A DNA stretch of 64,000 bases from Coniella vitis. Its lineage: Eukaryota; Ascomycota; Sordariomycetes; Diaporthales; Schizoparmaceae. Below the pieces are notes generated by a model. That model had not been told where the DNA came from. It saw nothing but the letters and a program-made list of their open reading frames with translations, and made no database searches. Location: the NCBI GenBank assembly GCA_011317545.1, contig WUJK01000006.1, forward strand, positions 1-64,000. Reading direction: 5' to 3'. A program made the position numbers and the translations under genes. This document shows positions 1 through 11,689 of this stretch, one piece after another; the stretch's first letter is position 1, and the number at the start of each line of letters is the position of its first letter.

Positions 1-3000
1 CCCTGCTAAGCCTACGGAGCAGCCGTCTATCGAAGGCCCCTCCCGGAAGCAGCCTTATAGTAATATCCGCGATTATATACCGCCGACCGGCTCGTAGTAG
101 CGCCCGCGGCTCGACCCGGCTAATACGCCGCCTCCGGAGAGTCCTAGCCCCGCTATAGAGAGAAAAGCCTACGCCCCCGGCGGATATAGTTAAGGACGAC
201 GACGATACGGTTATAATCCTTAGCTCCTAGGGGGGCTTAAATACTACTACTCCCCCTACGTATAAGTAGGATATACCCTTCCGATAGCCGGGGGGCTCCT
301 TTTACAATCGCCTAGGCGAACGTAGGGAAGAAATAGTCTACCTATATTATACTACTAGCACTCTATACTAAGCAGGGGGTAGACGTTATATAGGTCTAGG
401 AGCCGTATACGATATATAATACGAGAACTTAGAGGTATCCTGCTTATAAGCTTTTCTTGCCGGTAGATAACTAGGGAGGGGATCCGATAGCCTGTTATAA
501 GGAGAGGCGGTAGGAGTTGCTCGGTAATAGGCCCCGGGTCCTAACGTACGTACGACGGGGTTATAGGCTATATATAAAGTAGCAACGGCCCCTTGCTATA
601 AGGGACGGACTCTAGCTAGAGGTATTAGGGATCTTCCTAGTTAACGTTTACCGGGCGTTTAGGGAGGATACGGTGCTCGACTATATGCTAAATAGTCTAC
701 CTATGCGGAGATAGGTAGTTAGGGGCGATTTTAATATAGTCTATACCCTTTACGAGCCGGGCAAGCCTAACGAGAGGGGTAGCGACCGGGTTAAAGATTA
801 GGTACTATTTAGAGATATATTCTTTACAGGTACCCCGGGCATCCCTATATATATCCGAGGGGGGGTCTTTAACCTAGTCTTCTCTAATATCCTAAATACG
901 GCTACGGAGGTTACTCCTAACCTATATACTAGCTCTAACTATAAGACCCTTATTATAACTATCGGTAGTAGTCCTCCGCTCCCCTGGGAATAGCCGGTAC
1001 GGCTATAGGTGGATCTACGGTCCCTCCCGGCCTTTAAGGGCCTTCTAAAAACAGGGCTAATAGATATACCGCCCCTCTTATAGGCGGAGAGCCCGGCTTC
1101 TCTAAACGATTAGGTAGCCCGCCTAGATTACCTCTAGGGAAGGGCCCTAAAGGCGGCGGGGCGGTAGCCGCGACCCTACTCCCGAGCCCCTTAATAGGAT
1201 AATAGGGTAGAGGAGGCATACCGGGCGTATATTAGGGCCCGATATAGTTATCGGACTTATTCGAGGGAGTTCTAGGTAGCTAAGAATACCTTCGAAGGGG
1301 CTATTCGAGCACGTCGGCGAGCCTTCTAGCAGGGTAGGATCGATATAGCAGCTTCGGATACAGATATCTTCGGGATAGCGGGGTAGTATAAGCTAGCTAT
1401 ACCGCTACGGGCTCCCCCGCTATACGTAGGGGACGGTATATTATATAAGGACCCTATTAAGAAAGCGAGCCTACTACGGGATAAGATTCTATAAAGGTTC
1501 TCTAGGGATAACGACCTAGTTAGGGACCCGCTCGAGGGCTAGGACGCTTCTAAAGCCCGTTTCTAGTAGGGTTATATAGCTACGCCTAAGGAGGTAGAGG
1601 AGTATATTATCCGAGTTAAGTCTACCTCTCCCGGGGTGGATAGTGCCTCGGTATCCCTGCTAAAGGAGTATTAGGATAGTATTAGCCCCCTCCTAGTTCG
1701 GCTTTATAATTATTGCCTTACTATAGGTTACTTTCCTCTACCTTAGCGCCGCGCTAAGGTATCGATATACCCTAAGCAGGGTAAGAGGGATATAGGTAGC
1801 CCTAGGTTATATAGACCTATTGCTCTCCTTTCTACCTTTTCCAAGGGGCTCGAGAGGCTAGTCGTACGCAGGCTCTCCTGGATCCTGCTTACTAAAGGGG
1901 TCCTTAACCTATAGCACTACGGGGCGCTATTAAAACGCTCCGCAATAGACCTCGTAGCGGTACTTATATACAACGTCGAGCTAGCACTCTCCCGAGGGCA
2001 GGTTGCTACGGTGGTAACTAGGGACATGCAAGGGGCGTTTAATGCCGTCCTCCCTAATAGACTGGTCGTACGGATGCGAGTCCTTAGTTTCCCACTCCTA
2101 CTGTTAAGTCTGGTAGCCTCCTTCCTAGCAGCACGGCTAGTACGGGTCCGCCTGGATGGGTCGACGACGGGTTTCTCCTCGGTGAGATATAGTATACCCC
2201 AGGGCTCGCCTCTCTCGCCGGTGCTATATATAATCTACCTCTCTGAACTTATTCTGTAGGGTGGTAATAGGTGTTTCTGCTATACGGACGATATTCTCTT
2301 CCTTTATATATCTAATAGCGCGGAGAAAAATATAGTACTACTGGAAACGGATATAGCGAGCGTTAACGACTAGGCTTCGAGGAATATAGTATAGTTTGCG
2401 GCGGAGAAGACGGAAGTTTTCCATTTCTTAAGGTATAGGGAGGCGGTATAGCCGGCTGTTATAGTAGGCGGTAAGCGTATAGAGCCTGTTACTAGCGTGC
2501 CCTCCTATTCTAAAGTAGCTAGCTTCCGCTAGCTAGGATTCTGGTTTAATAGGCGTTTTACGGGTAGGAGGTATATTAAGGAGAGGGTTTATAAGACGGC
2601 GAAGGTTATAGCCTACCTTAGGAGCCTTGGGAAGGTATAGCACGGCCCCCCTGCGGCGTCCCTCCGTAAGGCGGTCGCGGCAATACTTATCCCGATGCTT
2701 ACGTACGCGGCGGACGCCTGGTTTCGACCGGGCTGTACGCCTGCGGTATAGCTTAAGAAGGCGGATTAACTGCTGGTGAAGGGCGCTAGAGGGGTGCTAC
2801 CGGCGTGGAGGACGGTGCGTACGGTGGTAGCCCTCCGCGAAGCGGGCCTCCCTATAGCTGGGCTTACGCTGGGAGCGGCGGTACGCCGGGCCGGCTTACG
2901 GTACGCTCTGCTAGATATAGAATACCCCCTCTGTAAACGGATATACGCTCCTATAGGACGTAATCTTAGGGTATTTAATACGCGCCTTATAGACGCTATA

Positions 3001-4150
3001 TATAGCTTTCCTGCTATACCTAGGCCGGCCCTATTAGCCTCCCGGTATCCTAACCGTGCTATATTAGACCCTAATATCGGCTGCCCTAAGGAGGAAGTAG
3101 CTATACGCTATAATACGTAGTATACGACCCTGCTACCGGACGTTACGGTAGTATATATAGACGGCTCTAAGGTCTAGGAGGGACCTAAGCGTAGGGTAGG
3201 CTACGGGTATGCTATAGTAAGGGATAGGGTATTCGTTGCTACTACTGCTAGGGTACTCTATAAGTACTTATACGTTTTCGACGCCGAGGCGGTTAGGGCG
3301 CTTACGGGATTACGATTAGCGCTAGAAACGGTATTATTAGCAGTATTTATCTATATAGATAATACCTCGGTTATCTAGGGACTACGGGGTAATACGCTTA
3401 TTACCTCGTAATAGGCTTTCCGAAGCTTTTAGGCCCTTTACGAGTAGTACCTTACGGAGGGACGGTTAGTAACTATCCTCTGGAGTCCTAGTTATATAGG
3501 TATAGCTGGGAACGAGCTCGTAGATACCCTTGTAAAGAGGGGTACGATACTCTCCCTAGTAGGGCGGGTAGCGAGCCCTACTGCCTCGGGTATACGGACC
3601 CTATATCGAAAGGGGATTAGGAGCTCTAAGAAGATATAGTGGATATATTAGCAGTTAGTCTTATCCGGCTGGTATAGCGCTTAGGGGCTAAGCTTTCGTA
3701 CTACGGCGTAGCCGGCCCTTTCGCTAAGCCGCTAGCAGCTAGCTCTCTTTATAGCTATAAGGACCGGTTATAGCGATTTTAAAGTATATTACTATCGGTT
3801 TAGCCGGCTAGGGATAGGCCGCTGCTATAGAACGGGCTATTCTAGTAAGCTTTCGCCTCGGTACTAGGTATATTATACGGTAGCTAGGCGGAGGTAGCGG
3901 GACTAGCCGGAGGGCCTAGCCGGGCCCCCTAATACCCCTTTCCGCGAAACGTACTTATAGAGGGTGCTTATAGACTACTAGGCGTAGTCTGCCTTCTTAG
4001 AAGTAGTTTATAAAGATTCTCTATAAATAGTACCCTTACTATTATATATACGGTGGGTATAATACGGTCTGCTACTCTATAGGAAAGCGGGTCTAATTAG
4101 GATCTTATACTATTAGCTATTAGGGTAGTTTATAGCTGTACTATAGGCTA
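1..4150 (+). mobile_element. RIP-mutated LINE (Tad-like non-LTR retrotransposon), truncated at left window edge
   Basis: Seen: plus-strand conceptual translation, ignoring TAA/TAG stops, gives in order the tail of a first ORF (ends with a stop near 231), an endonuclease segment with GDFN near 720-735, a reverse transcriptase core near 1810-2330 and an RNase H segment near 3140-3580. This order is that of fungal Tad-type LINEs with a C-terminal RNase H. Most stops sit where CAA, CAG or TGG would be converted by C-to-T change, and CA/TG are nearly missing, which is the RIP pattern. The right end is not sharp: coding similarity fades near 4000-4150. No intact ORF remains, so it cannot encode its own proteins. 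Confidence 0.85.
330..4010 (+). pseudogene. LINE ORF2 remnant: endonuclease, reverse transcriptase, RNase H
   Basis: Seen: endonuclease motif GDFN (715-740); RT blocks including a RPIALLSTF-like motif near 1815, DMQGAFNAVLPNRL near 2025, IPQGSPLSPVLY near 2195 and a YTDD-type box near 2280; RNase H start with YIDGSK near 3155 and a GYGYAIV strand near 3200. Two short open pieces survive at 2011-2259 (RT core) and 2776-3120 (downstream of the RT). Established: these blocks in this order define ORF2 of Tad-clade LINEs. After the RNase H a tail rich in Arg, Tyr and Phe resembles the C-terminal region seen in such ORF2 proteins. Many in-frame TAG/TAA codons make it a dead copy. Confidence 0.8.
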
Positions 4151-4299
4151 TCTAGGGCTAAAGTACGTTAAACTATATACGGTCGATTACCTGGCGTATA
4201 GCGTTACTAAGGGCGCGTAGCGCGGTACGGCGGTCGGCGGGAGTACCTAGGGTAGGGGTAACTAGGCCGGGAAGCAACTATAGTAGGCCTACGGTACTA

Positions 4300-4435
4300 G
4301 GGGCGTACTCCTGCTCGTAGGTAGTACTAGCGCTAGTAGTAGTAGTATTAGCTATAGTAGCCTAGCGCTAGTGCTACTAGGGCTAGTGCTATAGCTAGTG
4401 CTACTGCTACTAGCGGTAGCAGGGCAGGATATAGC
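4300..4435. repeat. GCTAGT/TAG-rich low-complexity tract
   Basis: Irregular reiterations of GTAGTA, CTAGTG and GCTACT fill this stretch at the boundary between the LINE remnant and the following minus-strand ORF. It looks like a RIP-altered CAG/CTG-type low-complexity region. Confidence 0.6.
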
Positions 4436-4451
4436 GGGGGCGCCTCTGGGG

Positions 4452-5570
4452 CTATATAACCGGCTCTACCTCCTCCTCCGATTTACTAGACGATTCGGCG
4501 AGGCCCTCCGCTAGTGCTTTATCGTAGGCCTCCTTAGCTATACGAATAGTAGTACGGTAGGGGGTACCGTCCTTGCCCTCCTATAGGGCGTTATATAGCT
4601 AGCGGCTAACGGTTATTAGGTAGTTAGCTAGAGGGGTATAGCCCTTACGCTAGTAGCGCTAGTAGCGGGTGCTGCCCTCGATATCCTAGTAGTCGCTAAG
4701 CGACTTACCGGTAATTACCGAGACTAGATATTACTTATAAGGTATATCGCGCTAGGTTACGATACGACGGCTATTAGGAGTAGCTTCGCTAGCCTTCTAT
4801 ATCTTTTTACGCTTAGTAGGGGTAGTAGGAGTAGTAGCCTTGCCCTTATTCCTAATAATACTAGTCTTCTTCTTGCTAATCTTAGCCTTAGGCTAAGCAT
4901 TAGTAGTAGTAGGGGCGTTAGTAGTACGGGTGGTACGGGGAGGATTAGCCTTAATAGGAGCTGCTATCTTAATAGCCCTAGCCCTAGCGTTACTGCTATT
5001 AGTAGTAGCGGTAGAACGTTGCTTCTTAGTAGTAGGAGTACTAGTGGGAGTAGAGGTGGGCGTAGGGCGTTTATTGCTAGTATTGCCGGTGGTAGTAGTA
5101 CGGGCGATGCCGATATCGTTATCGTTACTACTGCTGCTACTGCTACTGCTATCGTCTACGTAGGCACGATTAGTATTGCTACTGGTAATATAGTTACTAT
5201 CGTCGTTAGCCTCGTCCTGGTAGGCCTCCTTATCGTCCTCCTTAGCGTTATTATTACTAGTACGTATATTGGAGGTAGGCTCCTCGTTACTAAAGGTGTC
5301 TTCGGCCTGTTCCTAGCTATCTTAGAGTAAGTCTACCTCGTCTTTACTACTAGTATTATCCTCGGCACCCTCGGTATTACCCTTACCCTTATCCTCGAGC
5401 TCGAGGGTGCTATCGAGGGCCTTTTATAGGAGGTCCTTACCGCCCTCGTCCTTATCGTAGATATAGTTATTATTATTAAGTATATTAGCAGTTAGCTTTA
5501 TAGCGCTATATAGGAGTACGCTATATATTACGGGGGCGGTGCCCCTCTTAGTAGCGGTGGCTTCTATTGG
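4452..5570 (-). pseudogene. unrecognised RIP-degenerate ORF, low-complexity then ordered domain
   Basis: Read on the minus strand from about 5570 to a stop at 4452-4454, one frame stays meaningful over about 370 codons, broken by only about seven TAA/TAG codons explicable by RIP. The N-terminal two thirds is acidic then Ser/Thr/Asn/Pro-rich (about 5460-4850), followed by a Lys/Arg-rich patch (KISKKKT near 4880, PTKRKK near 4815). A more ordered C-terminal part contains RYWRYWRKGYTPL and RIAKEAYDKALAE and ends in an acidic EEEVEP tail. I do not recognise the family. A basic patch in a disordered N-terminus suggests a DNA- or chromatin-associated protein, but that is inference. It may be part of an unknown transposon or a host gene caught by RIP. 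Confidence 0.4.
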
Positions 5571-6716
5571 TAAATATGCTTATTAGTAGTAGTTAATCGG
5601 TAGTACTGGAACTTAGCTTTAGCGTAGTATGCTGCGCTTATTATGCTATTTGCGTAGGTATCTAGTGGGAAGGTTATACTGTTTTATAGTAGCGCTGGAT
5701 ACGGTGTTTATTTGTAGGGAGCTTAGGCTAGTTTATATAGATTAATAGGAGTGTTATACGTTTCTTAGCTATACGGGTATTAGTAGTATTCGCGGTACGG
5801 CGCGCTTTGGTATGCTTAGCTTTATAATAATTTAAAATGTTAGTGGATTGCTATAAGTCCTGGTATTTGATTGGGAAAGGTGGATATACTTACTTCCTTT
5901 CTTAGGAGGTATTATAGTAGTAGTAATAGTGGCTGCTGTGCTTAGGACTGTGGAGGGGAGTGTAGTACGGCGGCGGCGATAGCTGGTGATGCTGCTATAC
6001 TGCTGTATTATAGATTAAGAAAGGAGGAGGAGGGGGGAGAAGGGAGGAGGAGGAGGGTATCTAGACGAGCTATAGTAGGCATAGGAGAAATATAGCAGAG
6101 GGCGCTATACCCCTGCTATTAATAATAGTAGGGGTATAATTAGCTATAATAGCTATTATCTGTAACTATAGATAAAGGGCTAGCTACTATTAGTAGAAGG
6201 ACGCATACTTTTGCAGACTAATAATAATAGACGCCTTAAGGTACGTCTCTAGTATATCTTAAGCTACTGCTTTATACTGCTATAGGGATATTTACGCTGT
6301 ATTAGCAGCTTGGCAACTGGCTGGCTCTCTGGCGTAGCGCCTTTGGGCTGCTATACTGGTGAGGTTATCGCTAGTATGGTCGACGTATAGTATATATATA
6401 GTACGGCTTCGGAACTGGTCTCGGCCGGCATCTAACGTCTGGTAACTATGCGGTGATACGCTGACTTAATGAAAACGTGGCTCTGCACGGGCTATACTAA
6501 CAGTATTATATAACTCTGCTCTGAGACTAATCCCTGGAGCATTTAGCCTCTGGGACGTGGCTGATACGCTACGAAGCAGCCTTCGGGCTGGGGTTGCACT
6601 ACGAATGTATATGCTGGGTGGGTGCGTATACGCTCCTTAGCAGTACGATAGGCAGTGTACGCCGAGATACCCCTTGGGAGGTGTGCTAGCGTAACTGGTC
6701 CGGCGTTAATTTAATT
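5571..6716. other. non-coding part of the repeat block, with a patch that escaped RIP
   Basis: No ORF is supported. A purine-rich tract (GGAGGAGG-type) lies at about 6010-6060. From about 6300 to 6710 CA and TG are common again, unlike the flanks, so this patch has been mutated little or not at all. It could be the 3' untranslated part of the upstream LINE or unrelated DNA trapped between two elements. Confidence 0.5.
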
Positions 6717-6740
6717 AAATAAATAAATAAATAAATAAAT
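6717..6740. repeat. (AAAT)6 microsatellite
   Basis: Six perfect AAAT units directly before the truncated 5' end of gypsy copy A. It may be a LINE 3' tail or an independent microsatellite. Confidence 0.9.
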
Positions 6741-6755
6741 ATTATTATAAAAGTT

Positions 6756-9700
6756 ATTAATAAATACTAATAACCTAGCGGCCGAATACCCTAACCCGGT
6801 ACCTAATAAACTAGAAGATATTTATATCCCTACTCTTATCTCCTAAGATATAGAAAACGCCGATATTAATATAAATAAGGCCCTAGAGAGTATAATTATA
6901 CTTAAATATAAGCTTCTTTCTTAGCTAGTAAGCTTTAAAGGTATATATACTTAATTCCTAGCTTAGGAGCGTATTATAAGGTATAAATTCGTCCGAGATA
7001 CCTATTTTATCGGGAATTATATAGATAAGGTCTAAGAAATCTATAAATATTTAGAGGGAAATATAAAGGTTATAATATAAAGCTATTATATTATAGGAGG
7101 AGAGTATAGCTTTTAGAAACCCTCCTTATTCTTATAATAGCTCTATTACCGATATTATAATAAGAATTACGCTATTACCGCTTCTTAAAGGCTTTATAGC
7201 TTTATTTAGAAGAAAAGCTAATCCTTCCCTAACTTCTTCTCCTAATAAGAGAAGTTACTAATAAACTCCGGCGGTATAAAATAGCCGGACTTAGCTAAGT
7301 TAATATACCTAAAGGGCGCTATTAATAGTATACTATATATATAGCTTATTAGTATAGAAATACTATCGATATATAACGATTAGGTAAAGAAAGCTTTTTA
7401 TATCTCGGCTAAGCTAGAAAGTTATATCGTTATCCGAGATAATAGCTATACTTTACCCTTAAGCTATTTATCCGGCGCTATAATATAGCGTTTTAGAATA
7501 GCTTAACGAACGGAAGGAAACGAATAAAAATTATAAAACCCTTATATAGATCCCGATAAGGATATAGCTATAACTAGTATTAATATATTATAAGCTAATA
7601 AATAGCGTATAAGATAAGTTAATTAGGCGGAGATTATATATAGGAAAGAATAGGAATTCTATTATAAGTACGGATATTCGAATTATAGAATTACTTATTA
7701 CCCCCTTTTACTTATACGCTTACCTATTACCTTAGGAGCTATTCGAGAGACGGGGATTAATATAGCTAATATTAACCTTATCGACCTTAATAATACTACC
7801 GAAGAATAGGAGGAAAACTAGCTACTCCTATATAAAGTTATATATAAAAGCTTATAGGTTTCGACTTTAGTTTATAAAAAGTAAAGTATTAGATAAATAG
7901 AAACTATTTTATAATAAATCTATTCTATAATTTAACTCTATTTATCCTAATACTTATTAACTCTAACTATAATTATTATTCTATTATAAGCGAGATACTT
8001 ATATATAAGTTAAGACTTCTATATATACTTATCCCGCTTAAGACCCTTTATTAATCGTTAAAGGAGAGAATATTATATAAATAGCCCGTTATTTACTATA
8101 TAACCTACCTTAATATAGATTTAAACGGGTATTTATATCGTATTTAAGCCTATATAATTACCTACTTTTAATATAACCTTATTTTAGGAAAACCTTAAAT
8201 AGAAAGAAAAAGGGTAATATATATAGCTTATAAATACCGCTTAAATATTAAATAAATCGGAGGATTAAAGGTTAAGAAATAAGGATATAGCCCTAAGAAC
8301 TTTAACTATATATCTATTAATACCCTTATTATCTAAAGTAAAGTTTAGTATATAAAACGCTTAAATACCGCTTAGATAACGCTTTTTAGTATTATAATAG
8401 CCGATATTATTAAGGCCTTAGTACTAAAAGTAAAATCCTCGGTTAACGAGAAACTCCCTTTAAAGTATTATAAGTTCCGGAACCTTTTTAATAAGGAAGT
8501 AGCTTTTATACTACCGTTATATAAAGAGGGAGCGGATTATAAGATCCGGCTATATAAGAAGGCGGATAAGTTTATTATAAATACCCTATAAAACCCGTTA
8601 TATAAGAAGTTTAGAGAAGAACTTATCGTATTAAGGAAGATTCTTATTAAGCTATTCGATATAAGCTATATTAAAGCTAATAGCTCTTTAATAAGAATTC
8701 TTATAATCTTTATTAAGAAACTAAGGGGTAGCCTTTATTTTTATATAAATTATTATATATTTAATATTATCTCGGAAGCCGATTATTACCCGCTCCCCCT
8801 TATTAAAGAGACCTTATCTAATATCGTAAACGCTAAATATTTTACTAAGCTTAATATATAAATAGCATTTTATAAGCTTTATATTAAGAAAGGAGATAAA
8901 TAGAAGACCGCTTTTCGTATAAGGTATAGCCTCTTCGAATAACTAATAACCCCGTTCGGACTTATAAACGCTCTTACGATATTCTAACGCTATATTAATA
9001 ACGCTTTATACCCTTACCTAGATATCTTCTATTTAGCTTATATCGATAATATTCTAATATATATTAATAGTATAGCTAAAGACTATTAAGTAAAGGTAAA
9101 GCTAGTATTATATATTCTCGAAGTAATAGATCTAAATTTAAATATTATTAAATACGAATTCGGTATAACCGAAACGAAATACCTAGGCTTTATTATTAAA
9201 GTAAGGGTAAAAACTTATATAAACCCCGAGAAGGTATACGTTATATACGATTAAAAGGCTCCGAAGATAGTTAAAGGAGTTTATAGCTTCCTAGGATTTA
9301 TAAACTTCTATTATTAATTTATTACTAATTATTCTAAAGTTATAGGGCCCTTCTTAGCCTTAACTAAGAAAGGGGTCTTATTTAGGTTTAGGAAATAGGA
9401 AGAAGCTATATTCGAATAGCTAAAGCGCCTTTTTATTAGTAAGCTTATACTCGCTTAATAGGATCCGGATAAGGAGATAATACTAAAAGCGGATTATTCT
9501 AAGTATTTATTAGATAACTACCTCTTTTAAAGGGATAAATATAATATCCTCCGCCTAATAGTATATTATTCGTATTACCTAAGCCTTATAGAATATAACT
9601 ATAATATTTATAATAAAGAACTACTAGTTATTATTAATTACTTAAGAGTATAGGATATAAAGCTTAGGGGTATTATATTACTATTTATAATTTACTCGGA

Positions 9701-10880
9701 TTATAAGAACCTCGAATATTTTATAATATTATAGCGTTTTACCGAAAGGTAAGTTCGCTAATCCGAGATATTAGCTTATTTTCGATATTACTTAGTTTAT
9801 TATATAGGAATAGCTAATAAGCGTTTAAACGCCCTTTCGAGGAGGGAGTAGGATATACTATATAATATATCTAATAAACGCCTTACTAATAAGTAAATCT
9901 AGCTTTTATTATCGATAAAGATAAGCTAAATTATAGTATATAATAAGCTATTATTAATAGATAATAAAGTTTTTATATAAGAGGAGCTTTAATACTTATA
10001 GAATAACGCTACTTTATATAATAAGGTTTACTCCTAGCTTATAAATATAGTTTATAGGGGTAAATACTCTTTTCCCCTTTACTTATAGATATCCGAAGGT
10101 AAGCTTATTAAGGTATTTATAGCGGAGTATTCGATTAATAATAAAGGATTACTTAAGTTCTATAAATAGCTTTAGTTACCGGATTAGAAACCCTTATATA
10201 TTAAATTAATATAGAATATCTACGATTTTACCCTATTTAGCTACTTAGGAAGGGATACTATTATTATAATAATAATAAGGGGCTATTTTTAGCTAGATAT
10301 ATACTATAATATTCGGCGGTTTATATAAAATTATAATATCTATAAACGTAAAACGGTATAAAGATATTAGAAAAAGGGCTTTTTTAAGCCCCTATTAATA
10401 CTTAAATAGGTATAAAGCGAGTTATCCGTAGACTTTATAATCGACCTCCCCTATAAGGATAATATAAAAAAGGCTTATTTAATAATAATTACGGACCGAT
10501 TAATAAAAGCTATTATATTTAAAGCTATATATAATATAAGCGTAGAAGTATATATAGAGCGGTTCTTATACTATTATTAGCGGTTTTATAGTTTCCCTAA
10601 GGTAATAGTTAATAATCGAGGCTTAAATTAAATAGGAGGGTTTTAACGCCGATTATATAAGCTTATAAAGATAGAATAGCGCTTAAATACCGCTTTCTAC
10701 CTATAAACGGATAAAGCTATAAAAAGGGTAAATTAAGAGGTTATAAACTACCTTTAAGCGTTCGTTATATATATATAATTAGATTAACCGATACTCCTAC
10801 CCGATACTTAACTAGCTATTAATAATATAGATATTAATATAATTAGCTTTAGCTTATTCTTTATCCTATATAGCTATTAT
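6756..10880 (+). mobile_element. Gypsy/chromovirus copy A, first part (5'-truncated; gag, protease, RT, RNase H, start of integrase)
   Basis: Plus-strand remnant of the same family as copy B. Homology to B's minus strand starts at about 6756, matching B near 17,500, so the 5' LTR and about 300 bp of leader are missing. The order is gag (6756-about 7850, with a degraded CCHC knuckle near 7650-7700 whose Cys codons became Tyr codons), protease region, RT (about 8600-9200, with LITPFGL and YIDNILIY boxes near 8945 and 9040), RNase H (about 9480-9760) and integrase (from about 10,060). The copy breaks at 10880, where copy B is inserted, and resumes at 18142. Stops occur every few codons. Confidence 0.9.
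6756..10880 (+). pseudogene. gag-pol of copy A, N-terminal portion
   Basis: Seen: RT motifs of Ty3/gypsy type, including a PLPLI segment (near 8795), FTKLNI (near 8845), TAFR with a following YSLFE (near 8910) and an altered catalytic box YIDN in place of YIDD. Then RNase H with an EADYSKYLL-like segment (about 9490) and EYNYNIYNKELL (about 9590), and an integrase segment with an SVDFIIDLP-like motif near 10,425. These are established hallmarks of gypsy pol. The catalytic D-to-N change and frequent stops are consistent with G-to-A changes from RIP on the opposite strand. Confidence 0.85.
10876..10880. repeat. target-site duplication of copy B, left (ATTAT)
   Basis: ATTAT immediately left of copy B matches ATTAT immediately right of it at 18142-18146. 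The homologous uninterrupted site inside copy B's own integrase (near 13,395) has a single ATTAT, confirming insertion with a 5-bp duplication. Confidence 0.9.
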
Positions 10881-11219
10881 TATAAACGGGCATCGAGAGA
10901 GCGTTCGCAGTTTCGATCCCAATTTCTATTATTAATTAACTTAGGGAGAGAAGTAAGAATAGTATCTATATAGCGGCGCGAGAGCTGCTCTTAAGTAGCT
11001 CTTACGTTTAAGATCCACCCGTAGACAGAGTTTTCTATAGGTCTACCGTCGATACGGGTCCTCTTATCGATAGTCTTTTATACGGCTTATAAGCTACTCG
11101 GGAGACGCTCTTATTTAGTACTTATATAATACTAGTCTCTAAACGAGAAGGGAATATACTAACTAAGGCTTCGTGCCCTAGTATACCGAAGCCGTATATT
11201 TACCCGTAGGCCTATAATA
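10881..11219 (-). repeat. 3' LTR of copy B (339 bp)
   Basis: Directly repeats 17803-18141 with the same length. Differences between the two are almost all CA-to-TA or TG-to-TA. In element orientation the LTR begins TATTATAGG (probably TG... before RIP) and ends CCCGTTTATA (probably ...CA). It is preceded by a polypurine tract in element orientation. Confidence 0.93.
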
Positions 11220-11234
11220 TTACCCCCCCGCTTA
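11220..11234 (-). other. polypurine tract of copy B
   Basis: On the minus strand TAAGCGGGGGGGTAA abuts the 3' LTR directly, as expected for the plus-strand primer of an LTR retrotransposon. The identical sequence abuts copy A's 3' LTR at 20301-20315. Confidence 0.8.
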
Positions 11235-11689
11235 GGCCGAATACCCTCCTATAGAGCCGTATATAGTATAATAGCTACCTAAAAAGCATAATAACGCAAC
11301 GCCGCTATACCCGCCTACCCTATTAAAGGAGCCTTATCCTCGTACCTAGTAAGTATAAAAGGAGTTTTATATCTACGGAGCTCCCTTTAACCTAGCTTTC
11401 GGCGAGTTTATAAGTTCTACCGCTTATTATTCGTTAAGAGAATAATAGTAATACCCTTAACTTAGTAAGCGGTTATAAATATAATATCTTTACTCTTAGA
11501 GCTTTAAAAAAGTATAAATACCCCTTTAACCCCTATTCTAAGGGTTATTCCTTCCTCTTAATTAAACTAAAGCCCTTACGAATTATATAAAACTAACCCC
11601 TATAATAATAAGGTAAATATCGCACCTTCCCTATTCGTCCTCTACTTATACTTAGCTTTACTAATAGTATAAATATTACTATTTGCTCT

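Noticed and set aside
4930..5330. Two plus-strand ORFs of 77 and 103 codons
   Set aside because: Leucine/valine/isoleucine-rich mirror frames of the minus-strand low-complexity ORF; no motifs.
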